This document shows positions 35,340-47,320 of a stretch of DNA of 64,000 nucleotides, piece by piece (position 1 is the stretch's first letter; each line of letters starts with the position of its first letter). Below the pieces are notes generated by a model. That model had not been told where the DNA came from. It ran no database searches and saw nothing but the letters and a program-made list of their open reading frames with translations. Location: positions 558,001 to 622,000 of the forward strand of contig CAVTWY010000001.1 in the NCBI GenBank assembly GCA_963738575.1, read 5' to 3'. The position numbers and the translations under genes were made by a program. The DNA is from CAVTWY01 sp963738575 (GTDB taxonomy: Bacteria; Pseudomonadota; Gammaproteobacteria; Burkholderiales; Burkholderiaceae_C).

Positions 35340-36031
35340 TGGCTGACGCCGGCGACAGCAGCGGTTTTTTGTCGCGTTGGTCGCGCCGCAAGACTTTGGT
35401 GCGAGAGGGGCAGCCCCTGGCGCCCGAGCCCGAGGCGGAGGCGAACAATGCAAATGAGACAAGCGCGACTGAATCAATCGCGGCGTCTTCCCTTGTCGAT
35501 GCTGCAGCATCAGCACGCGAACCAACAACCGAAACGGGCGACCAGGCGCACGATGTCACCCCGCTGGTCACGATGGACGACGTGGCACAACTCACGCGCG
35601 AATCCAACTACGGCAAGTTTGTTTCGCGCCGGGTTGACCCCGAGGTGCGCAACGCCGCGCTCAAGAAGTTATTCACCGACCCACACTACAACGTGATGGA
35701 CGGCCTGGACACCTACATCGACGATTACACCCAGTACGAGCCCATTTCCAAGTCGATGCTGCGCCAAATGGTGCAAGCTCGCGCCTTGGGCATGCTTGAC
35801 GACGAGCTGGAAGAGCAACCCAAACCCGACGTGTTACCCAACACGCTTGCGCCCGATGCCGCCCCGGGCGCGCTGGTGCCAGAGCCCCCATCACCCACGG
35901 CCACCCATGAAGACACTGATTTGCAATTGCAACCGGACGATGCCGCTGGACTCAGCAGCGTTGGCGAAGGCGTTGTCGGCCCCGACGAGCAGCTCAAGCC
36001 CGACCGGCGCATCGACCCCACAGACGCCTGA
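35339..36031 (+). CDS. DUF3306 protein, formate dehydrogenase accessory
   Basis: A 230-residue DUF3306 protein: FLSRWSRRKTLVREG at the N-terminus, a conserved block ALKKLFTDPHYNVMDGLDTY with IDDYTQYEPI in the middle, and acidic, Pro-rich flanks that are probably disordered. Translationally coupled to DUF3305. The following ferredoxin start lies 124 bp inside this gene. The function is unknown. Confidence 0.8.
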   Translation: MADAGDSSGFLSRWSRRKTLVREGQPLAPEPEAEANNANETSATESIAASSLVDAAASAREPTTETGDQAHDVTPLVTMDDVAQLTRESNYGKFVSRRVDPEVRNAALKKLFTDPHYNVMDGLDTYIDDYTQYEPISKSMLRQMVQARALGMLDDELEEQPKPDVLPNTLAPDAAPGALVPEPPSPTATHEDTDLQLQPDDAAGLSSVGEGVVGPDEQLKPDRRIDPTDA

Positions 36032-38192
36032 CGGCCTCGAGTTCGTGCACACGACGCTGTGCCGTCGTGAGGCGCCGGCGTTTCAGCGGGCGGCCAAGTC
36101 GGGCGAAGACTTGTTGGTGGCCTGCACCCAAGAGAGTCGTCTGTTTCTGGAATTGAATCAGCAGACCGTGGGAGCCCCAGGGCTGGACGAGCGGCCGATT
36201 CGTTTTGTCAACATCCGCGAAACGGCGGGTTGGAGCAAGGACGCTCAAGCTGCCACGCCGAAGATTGCCGCGCTGATCGCTGCCGCGCAGTTGCCCCCCT
36301 CGGACCCGGTGCCCACGGTGACGTACAAGAGCAGCGGGCGCTGTTTGATCGTGGGCGACGCGACCACGGCCGAGCGAGCTGCATCGATGCTGGGCGCCGG
36401 CATGGAGATCAGCTTGTTGATCGAAGGCTCGCGTGGCGCCCTGTCGCAGCGCCACGATTTGGCGGCGCACAACGGCGTTTTGACGCAGCTTAAGGGTTGG
36501 CTGGGCGCGTTTGAGGCCACCTGGGAGTCTCGCAACCCCATTGACTTGGATTTGTGCACGCGCTGCAACGCCTGCGTGGCGGTGTGCCCGGAAGGGGCAA
36601 TTGACTTCAGCTACAGCATCGACCTGTCGCGCTGTAAAAAGCACCGTGATTGCATCGTGGCGTGTGAGGCGGCGGGTGCCATTGACTTTGACCGTGAGCC
36701 GCAAACCACCACCGAAGCCTTTGACATGGTGCTGGACTTGCGCGCGCAGCCGGCGTTTGTGCAGCACGCGCCACCTCAAGGTTACGTGCATGTCGGCCAT
36801 GACACGGCACCACTGGCCGACGCCGTGCTGAAGATGCGCGACTGGGTGGGTGAGTTTGAAAAGCCACGCTTTTTTCACTACAAGCAAAAGCTCTGCGCCC
36901 ACAGCCGCAACGAGCAAATTGGCTGCACTGCTTGCATCGACGTTTGTTCGGCCAAGGCCATTCGCAGCGACGCGTCGTTAAAGGGCAAGTTGGGCGGCAA
37001 ACTTCGCACCTTCACCGCCGCCAAGCCCGCCGTGGGCGGGCAAGGTGGGGGTATCGTAGTTGACCCGTACTTGTGCGTTGGCTGCGGTGCCTGCACCACG
37101 GTGTGCCCCAGTGGCGCGCTCGGTTACGCCGCGCCCAACACGGTGGACCAGGGCAAGCGCATTCGCACCCTGCTGCAAACCTACCAGCGCGCAGGCGGCC
37201 GCGATGCGGTGCTTTTGATTCATAGCGAGGGCGCCGGCACGCGTTGCGTCGAGGCACTGGGGCGCGCCGCGCAGACCGATGCAAACATCCACGGACTTCC
37301 TGCCCGCGTGATCCCCATGCCGGTTTGGCACACGGCCAGTGTGGGGTTGGACTTGTGGCTTGCGGCGTTGGCGCTGGGTGCCAACCAAGTGTGGGTGCTG
37401 ATGACCGATGAAGAAGCCCCCGAGTACCGCCAAGCCTTGGCCGAGCAGATGGCGGTGGGCCAGGCCATCATGGGCGGGCTCGGCTACCGGGGTTCACACT
37501 TGCGGACCATTGAGTGGTCACCGCCGCAGGCGGCGCCTTTGGGCCGCGCCAATGCCCGCGAGTGGGCGCCGCTTGACCAAGCGCTGCGCGAACCTGCCGC
37601 CCAAGGCGTGAGCAAAGCATCTGCCCTGGCACCGCAGGCCGACAAACGCGCCACGCTGGACTTGGCTGTCGACCACTTGGTGTTGATGGCCCCCGACGCC
37701 AAGCACCTGCTGTTGGCTGGTGCAACCGAAGCGATCCCATTGCCCGGCGAGGGCTCTCCGTTTGGGTCGCTGCAAATCGACACCCACAAGTGCACGCTGT
37801 GCCTCAGTTGTGTGGGCGCATGCCCCGAGGCCGCACTGGCGGACAACACCGAAAAACCTCAGTTGCGTTTCATCGAGAAAAACTGCGTGCAGTGCGGCCT
37901 GTGTGTTACCACCTGCCCCGAAAAAGCGCTGACGCTGGCCCCACGGTTGTGGTTGGCCGACGAAGGCAAATCGCGCAAGTCCATGCGTGTGTTGAACGAG
38001 GCCGAGCCTTTCCCTTGCATCAAGTGCGGCAAGCCCTTTGGCACTTTGCAGGCGGTGGAGGCCATGATCAGCAAGATTGGCAACCACGCCGCGTTTGCCG
38101 GCCAGGGTGCTGCGCGCCTTCGCATGTGCAGCGATTGCCGCGTGGTGGATATGTTCAGCAACCCCCATGAAACCAGGATCACCGACCTGTGA
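35907..38192 (+). CDS. Multi-cluster 4Fe-4S ferredoxin-type protein of the formate dehydrogenase cluster
   Basis: A 761-residue protein. Cys-rich sites are visible in order: CNC near the start (MKTLICNCNRTMPLD), CTRCNACVAVCPEG, CKKHRDCIVACEA, CTACIDVC, CVGCGACTTVCPSG, CTLCLSCVGACPEA, CVQCGLCVTTCPEK, and terminal CIKCGK and CSDC. Several 4Fe-4S clusters are therefore likely, making it an electron carrier or cluster-transfer protein for formate dehydrogenase. The start at 35907 gives the conserved N-terminus; it overlaps DUF3306 by 125 nt, a long but not unusual overlap in this operon type. Confidence 0.82.
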   Translation: MKTLICNCNRTMPLDSAALAKALSAPTSSSSPTGASTPQTPDGLEFVHTTLCRREAPAFQRAAKSGEDLLVACTQESRLFLELNQQTVGAPGLDERPIRFVNIRETAGWSKDAQAATPKIAALIAAAQLPPSDPVPTVTYKSSGRCLIVGDATTAERAASMLGAGMEISLLIEGSRGALSQRHDLAAHNGVLTQLKGWLGAFEATWESRNPIDLDLCTRCNACVAVCPEGAIDFSYSIDLSRCKKHRDCIVACEAAGAIDFDREPQTTTEAFDMVLDLRAQPAFVQHAPPQGYVHVGHDTAPLADAVLKMRDWVGEFEKPRFFHYKQKLCAHSRNEQIGCTACIDVCSAKAIRSDASLKGKLGGKLRTFTAAKPAVGGQGGGIVVDPYLCVGCGACTTVCPSGALGYAAPNTVDQGKRIRTLLQTYQRAGGRDAVLLIHSEGAGTRCVEALGRAAQTDANIHGLPARVIPMPVWHTASVGLDLWLAALALGANQVWVLMTDEEAPEYRQALAEQMAVGQAIMGGLGYRGSHLRTIEWSPPQAAPLGRANAREWAPLDQALREPAAQGVSKASALAPQADKRATLDLAVDHLVLMAPDAKHLLLAGATEAIPLPGEGSPFGSLQIDTHKCTLCLSCVGACPEAALADNTEKPQLRFIEKNCVQCGLCVTTCPEKALTLAPRLWLADEGKSRKSMRVLNEAEPFPCIKCGKPFGTLQAVEAMISKIGNHAAFAGQGAARLRMCSDCRVVDMFSNPHETRITDL

Positions 38193-38833
38193 GTGCCAAC
38201 CCCCACCCCGACGCCCAACCCATGCTGATGGCCAGCAGCGACGAGGGTGAAGAGATTCAGCGTGCCGAGTTGTATGGTTTGTTGGCACGACTTTGGTATG
38301 GGCCGCCCGACGCTGCACTGTTGCAGCAGTTTGCGGTGGCCGTGACCGAAGCGCCCGACGCCGGCAGTTTTTTGGAGGCCCCTTGGCAAGACTTGGTGTC
38401 GGCCATGCGTGCCACCAATGTGCAGGACGCCACGCGCGAGTACGACACCTTGTTCTTGGGCACCGGCAAGGCTGAAGTTTTTCTCTACGCGTCCTACCAC
38501 TTGACAGGCACCCTGAACGAGAAGCCGCTGGTGGAGTTGCGCACCGACCTGGCACGTTTGGGCTTGTCCAAAGATCTGAACGCGGGCGAGACCGAAGACC
38601 ACGTGGCCTACATCCTGGAGGTGATGCGATACCTGATCGCCGGCGACGACATGGCCCTGTGCAACTTGGAGCAGCAGCGCCGATTTTTTCGCGCCCACGT
38701 GCAGCCTTGGGTGGGCGACGCGCTGTGTGCCGCCGTGGCGCAGCACCCGCGTGCCGCCCTTTACGCCCCGCTGGCACGGTTCACCCAAGCCTTTGTTGAG
38801 GTGGAGACGCAAGGGTTTGACTTGATCGAGTAG
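38189..38833 (+). CDS. TorD/DmsD-family redox enzyme maturation chaperone
   Basis: A 214-residue all-helical chaperone: ELYGLLARLWYGPPDAALLQ, and the family signature region EYDTLFLGTGKAEVFLYASY followed by DHVAYILEVMRYLI. TorD-type chaperones bind the twin-arginine signal or the apo-form of molybdoenzymes during cofactor insertion; the likely client is the formate dehydrogenase encoded at 57310. The GTG start overlaps the ferredoxin stop (GTGA); an ATG at 38222 is the alternative. Confidence 0.82.
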   Translation: MSANPHPDAQPMLMASSDEGEEIQRAELYGLLARLWYGPPDAALLQQFAVAVTEAPDAGSFLEAPWQDLVSAMRATNVQDATREYDTLFLGTGKAEVFLYASYHLTGTLNEKPLVELRTDLARLGLSKDLNAGETEDHVAYILEVMRYLIAGDDMALCNLEQQRRFFRAHVQPWVGDALCAAVAQHPRAALYAPLARFTQAFVEVETQGFDLIE

Positions 38834-38879
38834 CGCTGTTTGCGCAATATCCACGCAACATCTTCGCAGCGGTGACCGA

Positions 38880-39779
38880 TTGAACTTGCGGTTTGTCGAA
38901 GCCTACTATTGGGTGGTGTCGCTCAAGAGCGTTTCACGGGCGGCTGAGAAGCTCTCGATCACCCAGTCAGCCATGTCCAGCCGCATTGCTGCCTTGGAGG
39001 ACGAACTGGGGGTGCAGCTGCTGGACCGGCGCGACAAGCAGTTTCGCCTGACGGTGGCAGGCATGCGCTTTTTTGGTCATGCCCAGCGCTTGCTGGCGCT
39101 GCACCGTGAGATCAAACGTGAGATGGGCGTTGACGGCCTTCGCCCGGTGTCGCTGCGAATTGGCGTGATCGAATCGGTGCTTCACTCATGGTTGATGGAA
39201 TGGCTGCAGCACATGCGCCGCAGCAACCCCGACTTTGAACTGCAACTGACGGTGGAGACCACGCCCGTGTTGGTTGACTTGGTCAACCGCGGTGCGCTCG
39301 ACTTGGCTTTTGCCGCGCTGCCTTCGTCGGGTGAAAGCCTTCGCAGCCGCGCCTTGCCGTCGATGCCGATGGTGTTTGTGGGTCACAAGTCGCTGCACCG
39401 CAAGCGCAGCTACACGTTGGCGGAATTGGCCACCATGGAGTTGCTGACCTTCCAGCGGGGCTCGCAACCCCAGGCGGCGTTGCTCGACCTGCTGCGTGAC
39501 GCCGGTTTGGAAGCCAAACGCGTGCACACGGTGTCGTCCATCTCGGCCATGGTGCAGTTGGTCGAAGGTGGCATTGGGGTGGCCACCTTGCCCCTGGCAG
39601 CGGTTAAGAAATTGAGCCAGCGGTTGCCACTCAAGGTGCTGTCCAGTGAGGCCGTGCTGCCGCCCTTGCCACTGCATGCCAGCTACCGTGAAGACCCAAC
39701 ATCCCAGCTGGCATCGGTGGTGCTGGATGGGGTCTTTGACTTCATTGGGGTTTCTGCCAATCATCGAAAAAATCGATGA
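38880..39779 (+). CDS. LysR-family transcriptional regulator
   Basis: A 299-residue LysR regulator. The winged helix-turn-helix is at about 8-60 (SVSRAAEKLSITQSAMSSRI), with a substrate-binding domain behind it. The start is TTG 38880; an upstream GTG frame is closed by a stop. It sits directly before, and in the same direction as, the DUF1445/TRAP/5-oxoprolinase genes, so it probably regulates them, though divergent placement is more usual for LysR. Control of the formate dehydrogenase accessory genes upstream is the alternative. Confidence 0.87.
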   Translation: MNLRFVEAYYWVVSLKSVSRAAEKLSITQSAMSSRIAALEDELGVQLLDRRDKQFRLTVAGMRFFGHAQRLLALHREIKREMGVDGLRPVSLRIGVIESVLHSWLMEWLQHMRRSNPDFELQLTVETTPVLVDLVNRGALDLAFAALPSSGESLRSRALPSMPMVFVGHKSLHRKRSYTLAELATMELLTFQRGSQPQAALLDLLRDAGLEAKRVHTVSSISAMVQLVEGGIGVATLPLAAVKKLSQRLPLKVLSSEAVLPPLPLHASYREDPTSQLASVVLDGVFDFIGVSANHRKNR

Positions 39780-39780
39780 G

Positions 39781-39829
39781 ATAAGCAAAAAATTATTCAT
39801 TTGCCGGGTTTGACACCGGCCCCTACAGT
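39781..39829 (+). promoter_or_regulatory. Probable promoter of the DUF1445/TRAP operon with upstream palindrome
   Basis: TTGCCG (39801-39806), a 17-bp spacer and TACAGT (39824-39829) form a sigma-70-like promoter 41 bp before the gene start. Just upstream, ATAAGCAAAAAATTAT (39781-39796) is an ATAA-N8-TTAT palindrome in an AT-rich patch, a plausible LysR-type contact site. Both are assigned by eye. Confidence 0.4.
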
Positions 39830-39870
39830 CCGCGCCAACCTGTGACATCCCCCTGTGTGGAAGGCGCGCT

Positions 39871-40725
39871 TTGAAGTCTGCATCCTCAACCCTTGAGCCC
39901 GGCGTACCCGGCGCATGGCGTGGCAACGTTCCTCAGGCCAACCCCCCGACGGCCGCTGTGGCCCAAATCCGCAGGGCCATCCGTGCGGGCCTGCACACCG
40001 AACACACCAGCGGCTTGGTGCGTGACCATGTTCAGGGCAACGTGGTGATCTTGCCAAAAGCCCTGGCTGGCTCGTTCTTGCTCTTTTGTGAGCGCAACCC
40101 CAAGCCGTGCCCCGTGCTGGCGGTGTCCGAGCCAGGTGATCCGATGCTGCCCACCCTGGGTGCCAACGTCGACATCCGCACCGACGTGCCTCGCTACCGG
40201 GTGTGGCACCAGGGTGTGGTCACGGCGCAACCCACCGACCTGCACCAACACTGGCGTGACGACCTGGTGACATTTGTATTGGGTTGTTCTTTTTCGTTTG
40301 AGCAGGCGCTGCTGGACGAGGGCATGACGTTGCGCCACGTGGAAGAGGGCAAAAACGTGGCCATGTTTCGCAGCAATGTGGCCACCGTGCCTGCAGGCCC
40401 CTTCCATGGCCCCTTGGTGGTGACGATGCGCCCCTTGCGCGCCGCCGACGCCATCCGTGCCATCGAGATCACGTCCAAGTTCCCCGATGTGCATGGTGCA
40501 CCCGTCCACATCGGCAATCCGGCCCTGATTGGCATCCATGACTTGACCCAACCCGACTACGGCGACGCCGTGGCCGTGATGCCCGATGAGCTGCCTGTGT
40601 TCTGGGCCTGTGGCGTGACGCCTCAAGCGGCCTTGGCGCAGGCGCGACCTGACTTTTGCATCACGCACGCGCCGGGTGCCATGTTGATCACCGATTTGCT
40701 CAACCACCAGTTGATGCGCCCCTGA
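39871..40725 (+). CDS. DUF1445 putative hydro-lyase (D-glutamate cyclase-like)
   Basis: A 284-residue DUF1445/YcsI-family protein. The family marker FVLGCSFSFEQALLDEGM is visible, as are GNVVILPKALAGSFLLFCER and VHIGNPALIGI. The family shares its fold with the vertebrate mitochondrial D-glutamate cyclase, which interconverts D-glutamate and 5-oxo-D-proline. Bacterial members are annotated only as putative hydro-lyases. The start is TTG 39871 with GGAAGG six bases upstream. Location with a TRAP transporter and 5-oxoprolinase supports a D-glutamate/5-oxoproline role. Confidence 0.82.
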   Translation: MKSASSTLEPGVPGAWRGNVPQANPPTAAVAQIRRAIRAGLHTEHTSGLVRDHVQGNVVILPKALAGSFLLFCERNPKPCPVLAVSEPGDPMLPTLGANVDIRTDVPRYRVWHQGVVTAQPTDLHQHWRDDLVTFVLGCSFSFEQALLDEGMTLRHVEEGKNVAMFRSNVATVPAGPFHGPLVVTMRPLRAADAIRAIEITSKFPDVHGAPVHIGNPALIGIHDLTQPDYGDAVAVMPDELPVFWACGVTPQAALAQARPDFCITHAPGAMLITDLLNHQLMRP

Positions 40726-40766
40726 CCTTTGCTTGCGTGAAACCCTCAACCACCAGGAGACGAACC

Positions 40767-41729
40767 ATGAAGAAAATCTTGTTCAGCATGGCTGCCATGG
40801 CGCTGGCCACCGCAGCCCAAGCCCAAACCAAGTGGGATTTGCCATCTGGGTACGGTGTTAACACCTTTCAAGTTCAAAACCTGCAATGGTTTGCCGAGGA
40901 GCTGGACAAAGCCAGCGGCGGCAAGTTGAAGGTGACCGTGCATGCGGGCGCATCGCTGTTCAAGGCCAACGAGATCAAACGCGCCGTGCAGTCCTCTCAA
41001 ACCGCGATTGGCGAGTTCATTTTGTCGGGCGCATCAAACGAGAACCCGATCTTCGGTGTTGACTCCATACCCTTCTTGGCCACGAGCTATGCCGAGTCCA
41101 AAAAGCTCGACGACGTGTCGCGCCCTTACCTCGAGAAGGCGCTTCGCGATCAGGGTTTGAAGTTGCTCTACACGGTGCCGTGGCCGCCGCAGGGCCTCTA
41201 CACCCTCAAGCCGGTGGCGTCCATGAGCGACTTGAAGGGCACCAAGATGCGCGCCTACAACCCAGCCACCTCCCGCATTGCTGAATTGTTGGGCGCGCAA
41301 CCGGTGACCGTTCAATTGGCCGAATTGCCCGCTGCATTGACCACCGGCACGGTGCAGAATTTCTTGACATCGAGTGCATCGGGCGTGGACAGCAAGTTGT
41401 ACGAACACGTGAAGTACTTTTATGACGTCAACGCTTGGCTGCCGCGCAACGCCGTCGTGGTCAATCAAAAATCCTTTGACGCTTTGGACAGACCAACCCA
41501 GGACGCGGTGCTGAAAACATCTACGGCGGCATCGCAGCGCGGCTGGAGCATCAGCGAAAAAGCCGACGCCGATTACATGAAAGAGCTGGTGGCCAAGGGC
41601 ATGAAGGTGGACACCACTGCCGACGGCTTGAAGCGCGAACTGAAGGTCATTGGCGAACGCATGAGCGCCGATTGGTTGGCGTCGGCAGGTGCTGATGGCC
41701 GTGTCATCATCGACGCCTTTCGCAAGTAA
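40767..41729 (+). CDS. TRAP transporter substrate-binding protein (DctP family)
   Basis: A 320-residue periplasmic protein: signal MKKILFSMAAMALATAAQAQ, then a DctP fold with the conserved region LKGTKMRAYNPATSRIAELL that carries the Arg used to bind carboxylates. The start follows AGGAGA. The ligand is expected to be an organic acid; the neighbours suggest 5-oxoproline or glutamate. First of the three TRAP genes. Confidence 0.88.
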   Translation: MKKILFSMAAMALATAAQAQTKWDLPSGYGVNTFQVQNLQWFAEELDKASGGKLKVTVHAGASLFKANEIKRAVQSSQTAIGEFILSGASNENPIFGVDSIPFLATSYAESKKLDDVSRPYLEKALRDQGLKLLYTVPWPPQGLYTLKPVASMSDLKGTKMRAYNPATSRIAELLGAQPVTVQLAELPAALTTGTVQNFLTSSASGVDSKLYEHVKYFYDVNAWLPRNAVVVNQKSFDALDRPTQDAVLKTSTAASQRGWSISEKADADYMKELVAKGMKVDTTADGLKRELKVIGERMSADWLASAGADGRVIIDAFRK

Positions 41730-41742
41730 TCAGCAGGCCCTC

Positions 41743-42339
41743 ATGAGCAAGCCCCAGTTACGCAACCCGTCCGCAGCCCGCGCATCCCAGCCTCACCCGG
41801 GTCCACTCAGGCGGGGCCTGGACAGGCTGTACCTTGGTGCAGGCGCCCTGGGGGCGTTCTTCATCGTGGCCATTTGTGCCTTGATGATTTGGCAAAGTGT
41901 GGTGCGCGAGTTTGGTGTGGCGACGGGTGCCATCAACGACATCGTGGCTTGGTGTTGCGCTGCCGCCGCCTTTTTGACGATGGCCCACGCCTTCAAACAT
42001 GGCGACTTTGTGCGCGTCACGTTGCTAACGGGCCGCGCAGACCCCAAGTTCAAGCGCGTGTTGGAGTTGGCGGCGCTGGCCGTGGCCATGCTGGCGGTTG
42101 GCTATTTGGCGTGGTGGGCCTGCCGGTTCACGTACGACAGTTGGCGCTTCAACGAGGTGGCGCAAGGCTTGCTGCCATTGCCCATCTGGATTCCGCAGAC
42201 GAGTTTTGCCCTGGGTTCGGTGCTGTTGTTGGTGGCGGTAGTCGATGAGTTTGTGGTGGTGGCGCGCGGTGGTGTTCCAACCTACGAACGCCTGCTGGCC
42301 GAGCGGCATGCCGCAGGCGACTTTTCCTCCGACGTTTGA
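41743..42339 (+). CDS. TRAP transporter small permease (DctQ family)
   Basis: A 198-residue membrane protein with four hydrophobic segments (LGAGALGAFFIVAICALMIW, AWCCAAAAFLTMAHAF, ALAVAMLAVGYLAWWA, SFALGSVLLLVAVVDEFVVV), the DctQ layout. It begins 13 bp after the binding-protein gene. The start at 41743 is preferred over an upstream frame inside dctP. Confidence 0.85.
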   Translation: MSKPQLRNPSAARASQPHPGPLRRGLDRLYLGAGALGAFFIVAICALMIWQSVVREFGVATGAINDIVAWCCAAAAFLTMAHAFKHGDFVRVTLLTGRADPKFKRVLELAALAVAMLAVGYLAWWACRFTYDSWRFNEVAQGLLPLPIWIPQTSFALGSVLLLVAVVDEFVVVARGGVPTYERLLAERHAAGDFSSDV

Positions 42340-42363
42340 CGCAGCACAACCAAGGAACCGATC

Positions 42364-43678
42364 ATGGACATCTTGTGGGTTGGCGGCGTGTTGCTGCTGT
42401 TGATGATGGTGCTGCTGAGCGGCGGTGTCTGGATTGCGATGACTTTGGCCATCTGCGGCTGGGTCGGGCAGGAATTTTTTGCCAAAACGCAACCAGGCAT
42501 GAACTTGTTTTCGGCCTTCTGGGAGTCCAACGCCAGTTGGGAGTTGGCGGCGCTGCCACTCTTCATTTGGATGGGCGAAATCTTGTTTCGCAGCAAGCTC
42601 AGCGAAGAAATGTTTGAAGGTTTGGCCCCGTGGCTCAACCGCGTGCCGGGTCGCCTGATGCACACCACGGTGCTGGGCTGCGGCATCTTTGGCTCGGTAT
42701 CGGGCTCGTCAGCGGCGACGTGTGCCACGATCTCCAAAGTGGCGCTGCCGGAGCTGGAGCGCCGCGGTTACGATCAAAAAATGGTGCTGGGCTCACTGGC
42801 CACCGCCGGCACGCTGGGCATCCTGATTCCACCGTCGATCACGATGGTGGTGTATGCCGTGGCGGCCGACGCGTCGATCATCCGCGTGTTTTTGGCAGGC
42901 TTTGCCCCCGGCCTTTTGTTGATGGCACTGTTTTCGGGCTACATCGTTTGGTGGAGCTTGCGCAACAAAGACAAGATGCCGCCCCCTGAGGCACCCACCA
43001 CCTTGCTGGAGAAAGTTGCGGCGCTCGCGCAACCTCATCCCGTGCGGCGCGTTGATCGTGTTCATCATGTGGGTGCTGATCGCCGGTTACGCTACAGCCA
43101 CCGAGTGTGCGGCTTACGGTGTGGTGGGCTCGTTGGCCATGGCGCTCTGGAGCCGCTCGCTGACTTGGCAGAGCTTTAAAGACGGACTGTTTGGCACGGC
43201 CCGCACCAGTTGCATGATCATGTTCATACTGGCGGGGGCTGCCTACCTCACCAAAACCATGGCGTTTACGGGTATCCCGCGCGCACTGGCGGAGTGGGTG
43301 AATGCGATGAACTTGTCGCCCTACGCGCTCATCAGCTTGCTGGTGGTGGTGTACCTGATTTTGGGCACCGCGCTGGACGGCATTTCGATGATCGTCCTCA
43401 CCAGTGCCGTGGTGCTGCCGATGATTCAAAAGGCCGGCTTTGACTTGGTGTGGTTTGGCATCTTCATCGTCTTGTTGGTGGAGATCGCGGAGGTGACGCC
43501 GCCGGTGGGCTTCAATCTCTTTGTGCTGCAAAACATGACCGGCAAAGACAGCAACGTGATTGCAAAGGCCGCCATTCCATTCTTCTTTTGCCTGGTGGTG
43601 TGCATCGCGCTCATCACCCTTTTCCCCCAGATCGTCACGTTTTTGCCCGACTACGTGATGGGACCCGAGAAAAAGTAG
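42364..43678 (+). pseudogene. TRAP transporter large permease (DctM family), frameshifted
   Basis: The N-terminal half (MDILWVGGVLLLLMMVLLSG to TTLLEKV) is in frame 1, and the C-terminal half (RRSRNLIPCGALIVFIMWVL to GPEKK) in frame 2. The two overlap at about 43012-43020, where one extra base (for example G43015) would explain the shift. Together they give a normal DctM of about 437 residues, with motifs such as SGSSAATCATISKVALPEL and GTLGILIPPSITMVVYA. Either the transporter is dead or this is a sequencing error; the neighbouring genes are intact. Confidence 0.8.
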
Positions 43679-43687
43679 TTCGCTGCG

Positions 43688-47303
<3,616 letters not shown>

Positions 47304-47320
<17 letters not shown>

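Noticed and set aside
35796..35906. Upstream extension of the multi-cluster ferredoxin
   Set aside because: The extra 37 residues (Pro/Arg-rich) are only the shifted reading of the DUF3306 gene; the conserved start is MKTLICNCNRT at 35907.
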